From the NCBI RefSeq assembly GCF_001591145.1, contig NZ_BCUF01000043.1, positions 1 to 50,841 on the forward strand: 50,841 nt of DNA. The letters are read 5' to 3'. This document shows positions 7,629 through 17,165 of this stretch, in pieces. The DNA is from Vibrio harveyi NBRC 15634 = ATCC 14126 = KCTC 12724 (lineage in GTDB: Bacteria; Pseudomonadota; Gammaproteobacteria; Enterobacterales; Vibrionaceae). The position numbers and the translations under genes are program-made. The stretch's first letter is position 1, and the number at the start of each line of letters is the position of its first letter. The notes beneath the pieces were generated by a model. It was not told the DNA's origin. It did no database searches and saw only the letters and a list, made by a program, of their open reading frames with translations.

Positions 7629-8570
7629 TTATTCGTCTGCGTAGATTTTAACGGTCAGCTCGCCTTGTGTATTGATGCCAGCTCGGTACATGCCAGAACT
7701 GTTCATCGCAAAGTGCAGCTCACCTTTAGCATCAATTGCAATCAAACCACCTTCGCCGCCCATTGCTTTTAAATCACCCTGAATAATGTGTTCGCACGCC
7801 GTATGAACGTCTTCTTGCAAATAACGCATGCGTGCTGCAACGTCTTCCGCAACACGTTTACGAATAAAGAACTCACCGACGCCCGTAGTGGAAACCGCGA
7901 CGACACCATTCTCTGCCACCGTACCACAACCAATCAGAGCGGAGTCTCCCACTCGACCGTATTTCTTGTTGGTCACGCCACCAGTACTGGTGGCAGCGGC
8001 TAAGTTGCCTTGCTGGTCCAAAGCCACCGCACCAACCGTACCGTGCTTACGATCATCTGGGTAACGAGATTCCGACAGAGCAAACAGTCCTTTCTCACGC
8101 ATAGACAGCAACTGCTCATAGCGGCGATCGGTAAAGAAGTAATCCTGCTCGGTGTACTCATGACCTTGTTCAAAAGCAAACTTCTCTGCGCCCTCGCCCA
8201 CCAACAATACATGGTTGCTGTTTCGCATCACGTCATGAGCGAGTTCAATGGGGTTTCTGATATGACGCACCCCAGCGACTGCCCCTGCGGCTTGATGTCG
8301 ACCATCCATCACAGAGGCATCCATTTCGACCATCTCGTTATGGGTCAGTACCGAGCCTTTACCCGCATTAAAATTAGGAGAGTCTTCCAGCACTTTCACT
8401 GCCGCCACGACCGCATCTATGGCTTCACCACCTGTTGCTAGGATTTGATGCCCCGCTTTTACCGCAGCTTCTAAATCCGCCAAGATGGATTGTTGCAGTT
8501 CGTCACTCATCTGTTCACGCAAGATAGTGCCTGCACCGCCATGAATGGCAATCGAGAAAGGTTTCGTCAT
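7629..8570 (-). CDS. iaaA: Isoaspartyl peptidase / L-asparaginase (Ntn hydrolase)
   Basis: Plant-type asparaginase that removes isoaspartyl residues from peptides and hydrolyses asparagine. The precursor cleaves itself before the catalytic threonine, here Thr178 in KHGTVGAVALD. The N terminus carries the conserved IAIHGGAGTI, and GGVTNKKYGRVGDSALIGCG contributes to the active site. From ATG at 8570 it is 313 aa, the usual length. A TTG at 8582 has a better-spaced AAGGA and would add four residues. E. coli iaaA lies in another context, so the placement beside slyX/slyD differs from E. coli. Confidence 0.92.
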   Translation of the reverse strand: MTKPFSIAIHGGAGTILREQMSDELQQSILADLEAAVKAGHQILATGGEAIDAVVAAVKVLEDSPNFNAGKGSVLTHNEMVEMDASVMDGRHQAAGAVAGVRHIRNPIELAHDVMRNSNHVLLVGEGAEKFAFEQGHEYTEQDYFFTDRRYEQLLSMREKGLFALSESRYPDDRKHGTVGAVALDQQGNLAAATSTGGVTNKKYGRVGDSALIGCGTVAENGVVAVSTTGVGEFFIRKRVAEDVAARMRYLQEDVHTACEHIIQGDLKAMGGEGGLIAIDAKGELHFAMNSSGMYRAGINTQGELTVKIYADE

Positions 8571-8623
8571 CGCTTTGTCCAACTGTTATTCCTTGTATGA
8601 TTGGCACTACACCCCAGATAGAC

Positions 8624-8659
8624 AAAAAGCGCAAGTTGAAACCTCAACTTGCGCTTTTT
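8624..8659. terminator. Strong terminator after slyD
   Basis: A perfect 16-bp inverted repeat (core GCGCAAGTTGA) with A5/T5 edges and a 4-nt loop. It lies between the slyD stop and the start of iaaA, both on the minus strand, so it ends slyD transcription; its symmetry would also allow termination on the plus strand. Confidence 0.9.
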
Positions 8660-8700
8660 AAAGCTTTGCTAGATAGCGTTATCTAGTGAAGAGCGTGCGA

Positions 8701-9276
8701 TTAGTGAGAACCGCAACCGCCGCCGCCACAACATTCGTGGTCGTCAGCTTTTTCTTCGCCACCGCAGCAGCCGCCTTCGTGATCGTGGTCGTGACCGCCA
8801 CAACAGCCACCACCTTGGTGGATGTGACCGTGTTCGATCTCTTCAGCTGTCGCTTCACGAGTAGCCATAACTTCTACTTCGAAAGTTAGTGTTTGACCAG
8901 CTAGCATGTGGTTGCCGTCTACAACAACTTCGTCGCCGTCTACTTCAGTTACTTCTACAGGGATTGGACCTTGGTCAGTATCTGCTAGAAAACGCATGCC
9001 AACTTCGATTTGGTCAACGCCTTGGAATACGTCTGCAGGAACACGTTGCACTAGTGCATCGTTGTGGTCGCCGTACGCATCTTCAGGAGCTACTGTTACT
9101 GAGAACTTGTCGCCAGCCACTTTACCTTCTAGTTCTTTCTCAAGACCAGTGATTAGGTTGTTGTGACCGTGAAGGTAATCAAGAGGTGCTTCAGAAGTTG
9201 ATTGATCAACAACAACACCGTCTTCCAACATTACTTTGTATGCAAGGCTTGCAACAACGTTCTTTTCAATTTTCAT
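8701..9276 (-). CDS. slyD: FKBP-type peptidyl-prolyl isomerase and metallochaperone SlyD
   Basis: Cytosolic prolyl isomerase and chaperone that also binds Ni2+ and supports hydrogenase maturation in E. coli. It is 191 aa: the FKBP domain (1-70 and 120-145) is interrupted by the insert-in-flap chaperone domain (about 70-120). The C-terminal ~45 residues are rich in His and Cys (GGCCGGHDHDHEGGCCGG and more), the metal-binding tail. The tail has more CC pairs than histidines, so its metal preference could differ from the E. coli protein; that is inference. Terminated at 8624-8659. Confidence 0.96.
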   Translation of the reverse strand: MKIEKNVVASLAYKVMLEDGVVVDQSTSEAPLDYLHGHNNLITGLEKELEGKVAGDKFSVTVAPEDAYGDHNDALVQRVPADVFQGVDQIEVGMRFLADTDQGPIPVEVTEVDGDEVVVDGNHMLAGQTLTFEVEVMATREATAEEIEHGHIHQGGGCCGGHDHDHEGGCCGGEEKADDHECCGGGGCGSH

Positions 9277-9364
9277 ACTAACTCCAGGGAGATTAATTGA
9301 CCTAACCAGAATGGGGTTAAGTACCGAGATGATAGTATTATGGGGATCAATTAACGAAGTTCAA

Positions 9365-9565
9365 TTACTCAGGCTTAAAAATCCCGATCATTTCTTGTTC
9401 TGAGTGTTTATTTTTTTCTACAGATTGCGGTTTACGCTGCTCGGTATAATCGCAGTCGACACACTCAACCAGCTCAATGTTGTTATCAATCCACCAGCGC
9501 AGAGTATCTTGCTGACTGCATTGCGGGCAGCTTGCACCCGCGATAAAACGTTTCTTGGCTTTCAC
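9365..9565 (-). CDS. yheV: YheV family putative metal-binding protein
   Basis: A 66-aa protein with two CxxC pairs (SCPQC and ECVDC) that should form a zinc-ribbon-like site. Function unknown. The start is GTG with AAGGA 6 nt upstream. It lies 35 bp after kefB in the kefG-kefB-yheV unit, the same order as in E. coli. Confidence 0.9.
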   Translation of the reverse strand: MKAKKRFIAGASCPQCSQQDTLRWWIDNNIELVECVDCDYTEQRKPQSVEKNKHSEQEMIGIFKPE

Positions 9566-9600
9566 TTTTGTTCCTTTTCCCGCCTAATGCTGCGCGGGTA

Positions 9601-11397
9601 CTACTTCCAATGATTTGGCGACTGTTGGTCGCTTTCCATTTCACGACCGAAGATTTCTTCTAGTTCTTTACGTGCTTCTTTCGAGCGTTGAGCGAGCTCT
9701 TTATCCTCATTATGCTGAGGCAATAAGTCTTTGAGCATAGCATTATCTAGCTTGCGAAAATGTGCTTCTGCCCGCTTTGCTTGATACGGGTGCATGCCTA
9801 ATTCTACGAGCGCTTGGCGACCTAGATCTAATGCGCCTAAAAAGGTTTCTCGCGAGTAATTTTGCACGCCGTGGTTCATTAACTGGTAGGCTTCTACGCG
9901 GCTGCGAGCACGGGCAAGGATCTTCAACTTCGGAAAGTGCGCACGGCAAATGTCGACAATCGCCATCACCTCATCTGGTGAGTCGGTACAGATCACTAAG
10001 GCTTCTGCTTTATCCGCTCCCGCGGCGCGTAACAAATCAATCTGAGTCGCATCACCATAAAACACCTTATAACCGTATTTACGCAGCAAGTGGATTTGGC
10101 TCGCGTCACTTTCTAGTACTGTTACTTTGATCTTGTTGGCGTACATCAGGCGTCCAACAATCTGACCAAAACGACCAAAGCCTGCGATGATCACTCGTGG
10201 TCGACGATCCACCACATTGGTCGTGACGCTCTCTTCTTCTTGGTTAAGCGTGTGCGCAAACCATTTTTTCTGTCCCATGAGCAGCAGCGGCGTGGTCACC
10301 ATCGACAAGCTCACCACCACCAACAAAAAGGCAACTTGCTCCTTGGTTAAGATACCTTCTTGGCTTGCCGCGGTGAAAATCACAAACGCAAACTCACCAC
10401 CTTGGCTCAAAATCGCTGCCATACGACTGCGCGACTTCGCACGAACTCGAGCAGTGCGAGCCAAAACATACAGAACCAAACCTTTGACCACCACAAGAGC
10501 AATCACGGCACCAATAATTGCGAACGGTTGCAAGGCTAATAAACCAAGATTCACTGCCATACCCACAGCAATAAAGAACAAGCCAAGCAGTAGACCTTTA
10601 AACGGTTCAATCGCGATTTCTAGTTCATGACGGTATTCACTTTCTGCCAGTAACACACCCGCTAAGAAAGTACCGAGTGCCATCGACAGCCCCAGCTTTT
10701 GCATCGCAACAGAAATGCCAAGTACGACTAGGAGGGCGGCAACGGTGAAGAGTTCTCGCACACCACTCATCACCACAAAACGGAACAGAGGACGTAAGAG
10801 GAAATGACCGCCAACTAATAACGCAACCACACTGCCTAACACCCAAATAGCATCTAACCAATCACCGCCGCTTTGACCACCGGCGAGTAATGGCAGCATG
10901 GCGAGCATCGGGATGACGGCAATATCTTGGAACAGCAGCACCGCAAAACCCGATTGTCCGGTTTCCGTACCGGCTTGCCCCTGTTCTTCGATCACTTTTA
11001 GTGCAATCGCGGTGGACGAGAGTGCCAAGCCCATACCGATCACTAAGCTCACTTGCATGCTCAATCCAAACAGGCTGACGATGCTGCCTATCACCGCCGT
11101 GGTAACAATAACTTGGGCACCACCCAGACCGAGGATTGGTCCGCGCATCTGCCATAACTTTTTGGGGTTCAGTTCCAAACCAATTAAGAACAGCAGCAAC
11201 ACCACCCCGAGTTCGGCGAAGTGGAGAATCGCGTCCACATCACTGATTAACCCCAGCCCCCAAGGACCAATTAGAACGCCTGCAATCAGGTAGCCAAGCA
11301 CAGAGCCCAGACCAAGTCGCTGGGCAATCGGCACTGCAATAACGGCAGCAGAAAGGAATACCACACTACTTTGAAGAAACTCACTGGTTATCGCCAT
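9601..11397 (-). CDS. kefB: Glutathione-regulated K+/H+ antiporter KefB
   Basis: Inner-membrane potassium efflux protein of the CPA2 family; it is held closed by glutathione and opened by glutathione adducts of toxic electrophiles, acidifying the cytoplasm. From ATG at 11397 it is 598 aa, with GGAGG upstream; the in-frame extension to 11415 is unlikely. About 12 membrane helices (residues 1-380) precede an RCK/KTN domain starting at RVIIAGFGRFGQIVGR near residue 400, the nucleotide and glutathione site. It overlaps the end of kefG by 17 bp, coupling it to its activator. Confidence 0.95.
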   Translation of the reverse strand: MAITSEFLQSSVVFLSAAVIAVPIAQRLGLGSVLGYLIAGVLIGPWGLGLISDVDAILHFAELGVVLLLFLIGLELNPKKLWQMRGPILGLGGAQVIVTTAVIGSIVSLFGLSMQVSLVIGMGLALSSTAIALKVIEEQGQAGTETGQSGFAVLLFQDIAVIPMLAMLPLLAGGQSGGDWLDAIWVLGSVVALLVGGHFLLRPLFRFVVMSGVRELFTVAALLVVLGISVAMQKLGLSMALGTFLAGVLLAESEYRHELEIAIEPFKGLLLGLFFIAVGMAVNLGLLALQPFAIIGAVIALVVVKGLVLYVLARTARVRAKSRSRMAAILSQGGEFAFVIFTAASQEGILTKEQVAFLLVVVSLSMVTTPLLLMGQKKWFAHTLNQEEESVTTNVVDRRPRVIIAGFGRFGQIVGRLMYANKIKVTVLESDASQIHLLRKYGYKVFYGDATQIDLLRAAGADKAEALVICTDSPDEVMAIVDICRAHFPKLKILARARSRVEAYQLMNHGVQNYSRETFLGALDLGRQALVELGMHPYQAKRAEAHFRKLDNAMLKDLLPQHNEDKELAQRSKEARKELEEIFGREMESDQQSPNHWK

Positions 11398-11968
11398 GGT
11401 AACCTCCTTGCTCATCCCACTCTCTCAGGGGGTTGTTCAGCCATTGACGATATTGTTCAGCATGCTGATAACGTTCGATGTCCGATACATTGCGCGACCA
11501 GTACAGCACTAAAGGCTCAATCCAATGCATCTGACATAAAGCGGCAGTCAGTTCAAACGGTTGTAGAATTTGCTCAAGTGGGTATTTGTTGTAACCCATC
11601 GGGCTGAACGCATCCTCTTTACCGCCAGTAGTGATCACACTGCGCCAGTACTTACCCGCTAATGCGCTACCATCACCGAACGCAAAACCTTTGCCCAACA
11701 CACGATCCATCCATTCTTTCAACAGTGCAGGACAGGAATACATATAGAGAGGATGATGAAAAACGATCACATCATGCGACATCAGCAGATCGTGTTCGTA
11801 GTTCACATCAATAAAGAAATCAGGGTACGCGCCATAAAGATCGTGCACGGTGACATGACCCAGTGATTCGATTTTTTTAATCATCACTTGGTTGGCAATG
11901 GAGTTTTGCGGTTCTGGGTGAGCATAAATAACCAGAACCCTCGGAGGAATGGGCGTAGCAACAGCCAA
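11381..11968 (-). CDS. kefG: KefB ancillary NAD(P)H oxidoreductase KefG
   Basis: Flavodoxin-fold quinone oxidoreductase-like protein required for full KefB activity. It is 195 aa with the conserved RVLVIYAHPEPQNS flavin site at the N terminus, HHPLYMYSCPALLKEW and TGGKEDAFSPMGYN. The start is TTG at 11966-11968, with AAGGA 6 nt upstream and no better ATG. It is the first gene of kefG-kefB-yheV and divergent from yheS across a 177-bp gap. Confidence 0.94.
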   Translation of the reverse strand: MAVATPIPPRVLVIYAHPEPQNSIANQVMIKKIESLGHVTVHDLYGAYPDFFIDVNYEHDLLMSHDVIVFHHPLYMYSCPALLKEWMDRVLGKGFAFGDGSALAGKYWRSVITTGGKEDAFSPMGYNKYPLEQILQPFELTAALCQMHWIEPLVLYWSRNVSDIERYQHAEQYRQWLNNPLREWDEQGGYHGDNQ

Positions 11969-12145
11969 ATGGTCGTCCTTGTGTTGATTTCTCAGGGAAA
12001 ATTATCGTTATCAGTTTGTTATACTTTTTTGTATAGCATAATGCAATTAAAGCGCAGAGATCGACTTTTCCCGCCAATACCCCTACTATTCACCGCGAGA
12101 TCAACGACCAAGAAACGCGCACTGCGCAAAGTGAATTAAAACTCT

Positions 12146-14065
12146 ATGATTACCTTCTCTGATATTCAGTTACTGCGTGGCGGTAAACCTCTTTTAGACC
12201 AAGCTTCTGCAACCATTCACCCAGGCGACAAAGTGGGTCTGGTTGGTAAAAATGGCTGTGGTAAATCAACTCTGTTTGCCCTACTAAAAGATGAACTGTC
12301 GATTGATGCAGGCTCATTTAGCCAACCTCAACATTGGGAGTTGGCATGGGTAGCACAGGAAACCCCTGCACTAGACCGCAGCGCAATTGAATACGTTATT
12401 GATGGTGATCGTGAGTTCCGTGATCTTGAAGCTCAACTGGCGATCGCCGAAGAGAAAGACAACGGCACCTTAGTTGCGGAGATCCACGGCAAAATTGAAA
12501 CCATTGGCGGTTACAGCATTCGCGCACGTGCTGCCGAACTGCTTGATGGTCTGGGCTTTAGCCAAGAGCAAATGAGTTGGAACCTGACTCAGTTCTCGGG
12601 TGGTTGGCGTATGCGCCTTAACTTGGCTCAAGCGCTATTGTGTCGTTCTGATCTACTGTTACTCGACGAACCAACCAACCACTTGGATTTGGACGCGGTA
12701 ATGTGGCTAGAGCGCTGGCTACAAAACTACCCTGGTACGCTGATTCTGATCTCGCACGACCGTGACTTCTTGGACCCGATCGTTGGTCGTATCGTTCACA
12801 TCGAAAACCAGCAGCTGAACGAATACACGGGTAACTACTCGTCATTCGAAAACCAACGCGCACAAAAAATGGTGCTGCAACAGGCGATGTTCGAGAAGCA
12901 ACAGAAACAGATGTCGCACATGCAAAGCTACATTGACCGCTTCCGTTACAAAGCATCAAAAGCGCGCCAAGCACAAAGCCGTATTAAAGCGCTGGAGCGT
13001 ATGGAGAAGGTACTGCCAGCGCAGTTCGATAACCCATTTAGTTTCCAGTTCCGCGATCCTGCAGCCCTACCAAACCCAATCATGATGATGGATGAAGTAT
13101 CGGCAGGCTACGGTGACAACCTGATCTTAGAGAAGATCCGCCTTAACTTAGTGCCGGGCAGCCGTATTGGTCTACTTGGTCGTAACGGCGCGGGTAAATC
13201 AACCTTGATCAAATTGCTGTCTGGTGAGCTCAAAGCGCAAGGCGGCGATCTCACTTATTCACAAGGCGTGAAGATCGGTTACTTCGCTCAGCACCAACTA
13301 GAAACACTGCACCCAGAAGAAACACCGCTGCAGCACATGATGCAAATCGCACCAGATCAAACCGAGCAGCAGCTACGTGATTATCTAGGTAGCTTTGGTT
13401 TCCAAGGTGATAAAGCGCTTGAGAAAGTCGCACCGTTTTCAGGTGGTGAGAAAGCACGTTTGGTATTGGCATTAATTGTGTGGCAGAAACCGAACCTATT
13501 GCTACTCGATGAACCGACCAACCACTTGGACTTGGACATGCGCCAAGCACTGACCATGGCACTGCAAACATTCGAAGGTGCGATGGTGATTGTTTCGCAC
13601 GATCGCTACCTATTGCGTGCAACCACAGATGATTTGTACCTTGTGCACGATCGCCAAGTCGCACCATTCGACGGTGACTTGAACGATTACTACAAGTGGT
13701 TGACCGAGCAACAAAAAGCCGAGCGTAAAGAAGCACAAGCGGCTCAGCCAGTTAAAGATAACGCCAACAGTGCAGCGGCGAAAAAAGAGCAAAAGCGACG
13801 CGAAGCAGAATTTCGTAAGCAGACCGCACCAATTCGCAAAACGCTGACACAGTTAGAAAACAAAATGGATAAGTTAGGTGAAGCTCTAGCAAAAGCAGAA
13901 GAGCAATTAGCGGATAACTCGCTGTATGAAGCCGAAAACAAGGCTAAACTTAACGAAGTGTTGGCGCTTCAAGCTTCTAGCAAAGCAGATCTTGAAGAAG
14001 TAGAAATGGAATGGATGTCTGCCCAAGAAACACTCGAGCAGATGGAACTAGAGTTTAATCAATGA
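12146..14065 (+). CDS. yheS: ABC-F ATPase YheS
   Basis: Cytosolic ABC-F protein with two ATPase cassettes and no membrane domain. These proteins bind the ribosomal E site and ease stalled translation; for YheS this is shown in E. coli. It is 639 aa. The first cassette has GKNGCGKST (34-42), FSGGWRMRL (about 150) and LLLLDEPTNHLDLD. The second has GRNGAGKST (about 345) and FSGGEKARL (about 430). A charged C-terminal coiled coil (about 540-639) follows. It overlaps the TIGR02444 gene by 4 bp. Confidence 0.96.
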   Translation: MITFSDIQLLRGGKPLLDQASATIHPGDKVGLVGKNGCGKSTLFALLKDELSIDAGSFSQPQHWELAWVAQETPALDRSAIEYVIDGDREFRDLEAQLAIAEEKDNGTLVAEIHGKIETIGGYSIRARAAELLDGLGFSQEQMSWNLTQFSGGWRMRLNLAQALLCRSDLLLLDEPTNHLDLDAVMWLERWLQNYPGTLILISHDRDFLDPIVGRIVHIENQQLNEYTGNYSSFENQRAQKMVLQQAMFEKQQKQMSHMQSYIDRFRYKASKARQAQSRIKALERMEKVLPAQFDNPFSFQFRDPAALPNPIMMMDEVSAGYGDNLILEKIRLNLVPGSRIGLLGRNGAGKSTLIKLLSGELKAQGGDLTYSQGVKIGYFAQHQLETLHPEETPLQHMMQIAPDQTEQQLRDYLGSFGFQGDKALEKVAPFSGGEKARLVLALIVWQKPNLLLLDEPTNHLDLDMRQALTMALQTFEGAMVIVSHDRYLLRATTDDLYLVHDRQVAPFDGDLNDYYKWLTEQQKAERKEAQAAQPVKDNANSAAAKKEQKRREAEFRKQTAPIRKTLTQLENKMDKLGEALAKAEEQLADNSLYEAENKAKLNEVLALQASSKADLEEVEMEWMSAQETLEQMELEFNQ

Positions 14066-14541
14066 CAAACGAGCACGCAGAATACACTCTTACCCTAGAA
14101 CACCTTTGGCAGTTCAGTCTGCAATTTTATGGTGTGCGAGAAGTGAAGGAAGCGTGCTTATCATTGCAAAACAACTACCACGGCAATGTGAACCTATTAC
14201 TGCTGCTCAGATGGCTCGATGAGCAGCAGGTGATTTTCCAAGAGCAAGACTGGCATTTAGTTCAAGGCTGTCTTAGTCGAAGTGAAACTCTGCTCCACTC
14301 TTACCGTGAACTTCGTCGCCACCTCAAATCACAAGTTAATGACGCGCTTTATCGCGAAGCATTGCAGTTCGAATTGCAGCTCGAAAAACAGCAACAGTCC
14401 GACCTCGTCGACTGCGTCAACTCACTCAAATTAGTCAAGAATGATGGCGAACCACTGACGCTGAGATACTGTCGCCAGTTAGGTGGAGAGCATCTGCAAC
14501 AGGCATTCTCCATTCCAGTTCCAAACATTCAATATCCATAA
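14062..14541 (+). CDS. TIGR02444 family protein, function unknown
   Basis: A 159-aa mostly helical soluble protein matching the TIGR02444/DUF2390 family (SLQFYGVREVKEACLSLQNN and VNLLLLLRWLDEQ). No catalytic motif or signal peptide is visible. The start overlaps the yheS stop (ATGA), so the two are probably co-translated. In Vibrio it usually sits between yheS and yheT; a ribosome-related role is only suggested by context. Confidence 0.85.
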   Translation: MTNEHAEYTLTLEHLWQFSLQFYGVREVKEACLSLQNNYHGNVNLLLLLRWLDEQQVIFQEQDWHLVQGCLSRSETLLHSYRELRRHLKSQVNDALYREALQFELQLEKQQQSDLVDCVNSLKLVKNDGEPLTLRYCRQLGGEHLQQAFSIPVPNIQYP

Positions 14542-14641
14542 ATCAGTCATAAACCAGTAAAATATCTATACTAAAGCTATAAAGGATTATATTAATAAGT
14601 TCTTCAGCGAACATTGAAGGACCATATAAGAGCAGTTAGGT

Positions 14642-15649
14642 ATGACACAATTTTTCGCAGCCGCCGGGATTAAGAACCCGCATCTTCAGACGCTATTGCC
14701 ACGCTTTATCCGCAAGAAAGCGTTGTTTACGCCTATTTGGCAAACACTCGATACACCGGATGGTGACTTCTTAGATTTGGCGTGGTCACAACAGCCAGAT
14801 TCTGAAGCCGCTCACAACAAACCAATCTTCGTCCTCTTTCATGGCTTAGAAGGATGCTTCTATAGTCCGTATGCGAACGGTTTGATGAACGCCTTCTCTA
14901 AATCGGGTTGGCTGTCAGTGATGATGCACTTTCGTGGTTGCAGCGGTAAGCCAAACAAGAAAGCCCGCGCCTATCATTCTGGCGAAGTAACGGATGCTCG
15001 TTTCTTTCTTCAGCAACTCAATCAGCAATTCCCTAACAACCCTAAAGTTGCGGTCGGCATTTCCCTTGGCGGTAACATGCTGGCGAACTACTTGGCTGAG
15101 TATAAAGACGACCCAATATTAAGTGCCGCAACCATTGTCTCTGCACCACTGGACTTGGCAGCATGTGCCAATCGTATTGAGCAGGGCTTCTCGAAAGTTT
15201 ACCGACGTTACTTGCTCTCTTCACTCAAACGCAATGCACTGCAAAAGCACGACTTAATCCAAGGTGAACTCGCCTTGTCGTATAACTCGATCAAACGCGT
15301 GACTCGCTTGTATGAATTTGATGACTTGATCACCGCGCCTCTGCATGGTTTTAAAGACGCGCAAGATTATTACGATCAATGTTCAGGCTTAAGCAAGTTG
15401 CAACAGATCACCTTGCCAACCTTGATCATCCACGCCAAAGACGATCCGTTTATGACCGAAGAGGTTATCCCAAAATTCGTATTGCCAGACAACATTGATT
15501 ATCGGCTTTATGAACATGGTGGACACGTTGGCTTCCTGACGGGCACGGCATTAAAACCTAAATTCTGGTTAGAAGAAGCATTACCGGCTTATTACGAAAG
15601 TATCGCCGCTGAGTACCTTTCTGCTGTATCCGTGCCACGAACACAGTAA
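14642..15649 (+). CDS. yheT: Alpha/beta hydrolase YheT
   Basis: A 335-aa cytosolic hydrolase of the AB-hydrolase 4 family. The oxyanion region FHGLEGCFYSPY is present and the nucleophile elbow is GISLGGNMLANYLAEY (Ser in GISLGG). The acid lies in IIHAKDDPFM and the catalytic His in EHGGHVGFL. The physiological substrate is unknown. It is followed by yheU and prkB as in E. coli. Confidence 0.93.
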   Translation: MTQFFAAAGIKNPHLQTLLPRFIRKKALFTPIWQTLDTPDGDFLDLAWSQQPDSEAAHNKPIFVLFHGLEGCFYSPYANGLMNAFSKSGWLSVMMHFRGCSGKPNKKARAYHSGEVTDARFFLQQLNQQFPNNPKVAVGISLGGNMLANYLAEYKDDPILSAATIVSAPLDLAACANRIEQGFSKVYRRYLLSSLKRNALQKHDLIQGELALSYNSIKRVTRLYEFDDLITAPLHGFKDAQDYYDQCSGLSKLQQITLPTLIIHAKDDPFMTEEVIPKFVLPDNIDYRLYEHGGHVGFLTGTALKPKFWLEEALPAYYESIAAEYLSAVSVPRTQ

Positions 15650-15719
15650 ACTATCTAGGCGCGCCAGACATCAATAACCTAAGAGGCGCGCTTAAACATC
15701 ATAAAAGTTTGAGGTATTT

Positions 15720-15932
15720 ATGATCATTCCATGGCAAGACATTTCGCCAGAGACACTAGAAAACCTGATCCGCGAATTCGTGCTACGTGAAGGCACCGAC
15801 TACGGCTCAGTCGAAGTTTCACTGCAGAGTAAAATCGATCAGGTCAAAACCCAATTAGAGAAAGGCGAAGCGGTCATCGTATTTTCTGAGCTTCATGAAA
15901 CGGTTGATATCCAACTAAAAGCAAAGTTTTAG
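15720..15932 (+). CDS. yheU: YheU family protein
   Basis: A 70-aa acidic protein of the UPF0270 family starting MIIPWQDISPETLENLIREF. Function unknown. It lies 70 bp after yheT; the gap holds a GC-rich inverted repeat (GCGCGC at each end of about 35 bp) without a T tract. Same position as in E. coli. Confidence 0.92.
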   Translation: MIIPWQDISPETLENLIREFVLREGTDYGSVEVSLQSKIDQVKTQLEKGEAVIVFSELHETVDIQLKAKF

Positions 15933-16056
15933 ACCCTTCACATTTTACCGTATCCCACTCGATGACAAGGGCTTGTTACGTGCTATAGTGGGTTATCGAC
16001 CGTGCAGCATACGTGTGCTGCACTTTACAGGTAAGTAATTTTCGACAAGGTTTGTC

Positions 16057-16926
16057 ATGTCAGCGAAACACCCAATCATTGCGGTTACTGGTTCGTCCGG
16101 TGCCGGCACTACCACCACTTCTGAAGCCTTCCGCAAGATGTTCAATATGATGAACGTCAAACCAGCGTGGGTTGAAGGTGACAGCTTCCACCGTTTTACA
16201 CGTCCAGAGATGGATGTCGAAATCCGCAAAGCGCGTGAGCAAGGCAAACACATCAGCTACTTTGGTCCACAAGCCAATGACTTTCCGGGGCTAGAAGAGT
16301 TCTTCCGTAAGTTCGGTGAAGATGGCACTGGCAGCGTGCGCCGCTATCTGCACACTTTTGATGAAGCCGTTCCATACAACCAAATGCCGGGCACCTTTAC
16401 GCCTTGGCAAGATCTGCCAGAAAACAGCGATGTGCTGTTCTACGAAGGTTTACACGGTGGCGTGGTAGATGGTGATGTCAATGTGGCGCGTCACGTCGAC
16501 TTTCTAATTGGCATGGTGCCGATTGTGAACTTGGAATGGATCCAAAAGTTTGTTCGTGACACGCGCGATCGTGGTCATTCAAGAGAAGCGGTGATGGATT
16601 CGATCGTGCGCTCGATGGACGATTACCTGAACTACATTACCCCGCAATTTTCTCGCACACATATCAACTTCCAACGCGTACCAACCGTCGATACTTCTAA
16701 CCCACTTAACGCTAAAGGCATCCCTAGCTTGGATGAAAGCTTCGTGGTGATCCGCCTGCGCGGTATCAAGAATGTCGACTTCCCGTATTTGTTGGCGATG
16801 ATTGATGGCTCCTTCATGTCTCGCCATAACACCATTGTGGTTCCTGGCGGTAAGATGAGCTTTGCAATGGAGCTCATAGTGAGACCGATTCTGCAGCAAC
16901 TCATCGAAACCGGGAAAATTGGCTAA
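16057..16926 (+). CDS. prkB: Phosphoribulokinase-like protein PrkB
   Basis: A 289-aa P-loop kinase resembling phosphoribulokinase/uridine kinase, with Walker A VTGSSGAGTTTTSE near residue 10. Gammaproteobacteria carrying it lack the Calvin cycle, so the true substrate is unknown. ACAAGG lies 6-7 nt upstream of the ATG. In E. coli prkB is followed by yhfA (OsmC family) before crp; here prkB leads directly to the crp promoter. Confidence 0.93.
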   Translation: MSAKHPIIAVTGSSGAGTTTTSEAFRKMFNMMNVKPAWVEGDSFHRFTRPEMDVEIRKAREQGKHISYFGPQANDFPGLEEFFRKFGEDGTGSVRRYLHTFDEAVPYNQMPGTFTPWQDLPENSDVLFYEGLHGGVVDGDVNVARHVDFLIGMVPIVNLEWIQKFVRDTRDRGHSREAVMDSIVRSMDDYLNYITPQFSRTHINFQRVPTVDTSNPLNAKGIPSLDESFVVIRLRGIKNVDFPYLLAMIDGSFMSRHNTIVVPGGKMSFAMELIVRPILQQLIETGKIG

Positions 16927-16959
16927 AAACCTCGTTAATTGAGTGTTTACTTTTCATAC

Positions 16960-16975
16960 CGTGATCATGTGCACA
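16960..16975. promoter_or_regulatory. Possible CRP site in the crp upstream region
   Basis: CGTGA-N6-GCACA matches 8 of 10 positions of the CRP half-sites TGTGA-N6-TCACA. It lies about 190 bp upstream of the crp start. CRP controls its own gene in E. coli; similar control here is inferred. Confidence 0.45.
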
Positions 16976-17165
16976 GTTTTGCTTACAAAATCTCAATCAT
17001 GGCACGATTAAAATCAAGAAATCGTTTCCGAAAAAGGATACTATTTCTAACCGAAACACAAGAGAGCTTGCAGCATATAAAAAGTGCTCTTATTCTAGTA
17101 AGCCAATTCAGGCTTAGCTAAAATATGGATAGCGCAAGCGTACCCTGCAGAGGAAGTGAGATATT

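Noticed and set aside
10187..10630. Long open frame antisense to kefB
   Set aside because: Low-complexity Ser/Thr/Lys-rich shadow of a membrane protein gene.
13251..13736. 161-codon open frame antisense to yheS
   Set aside because: Entirely inside a well-supported ABC-F gene, with no independent evidence.
16939..17121. 60-codon open frame between prkB and crp
   Set aside because: TTG start without ribosome site, inside the likely crp control region.
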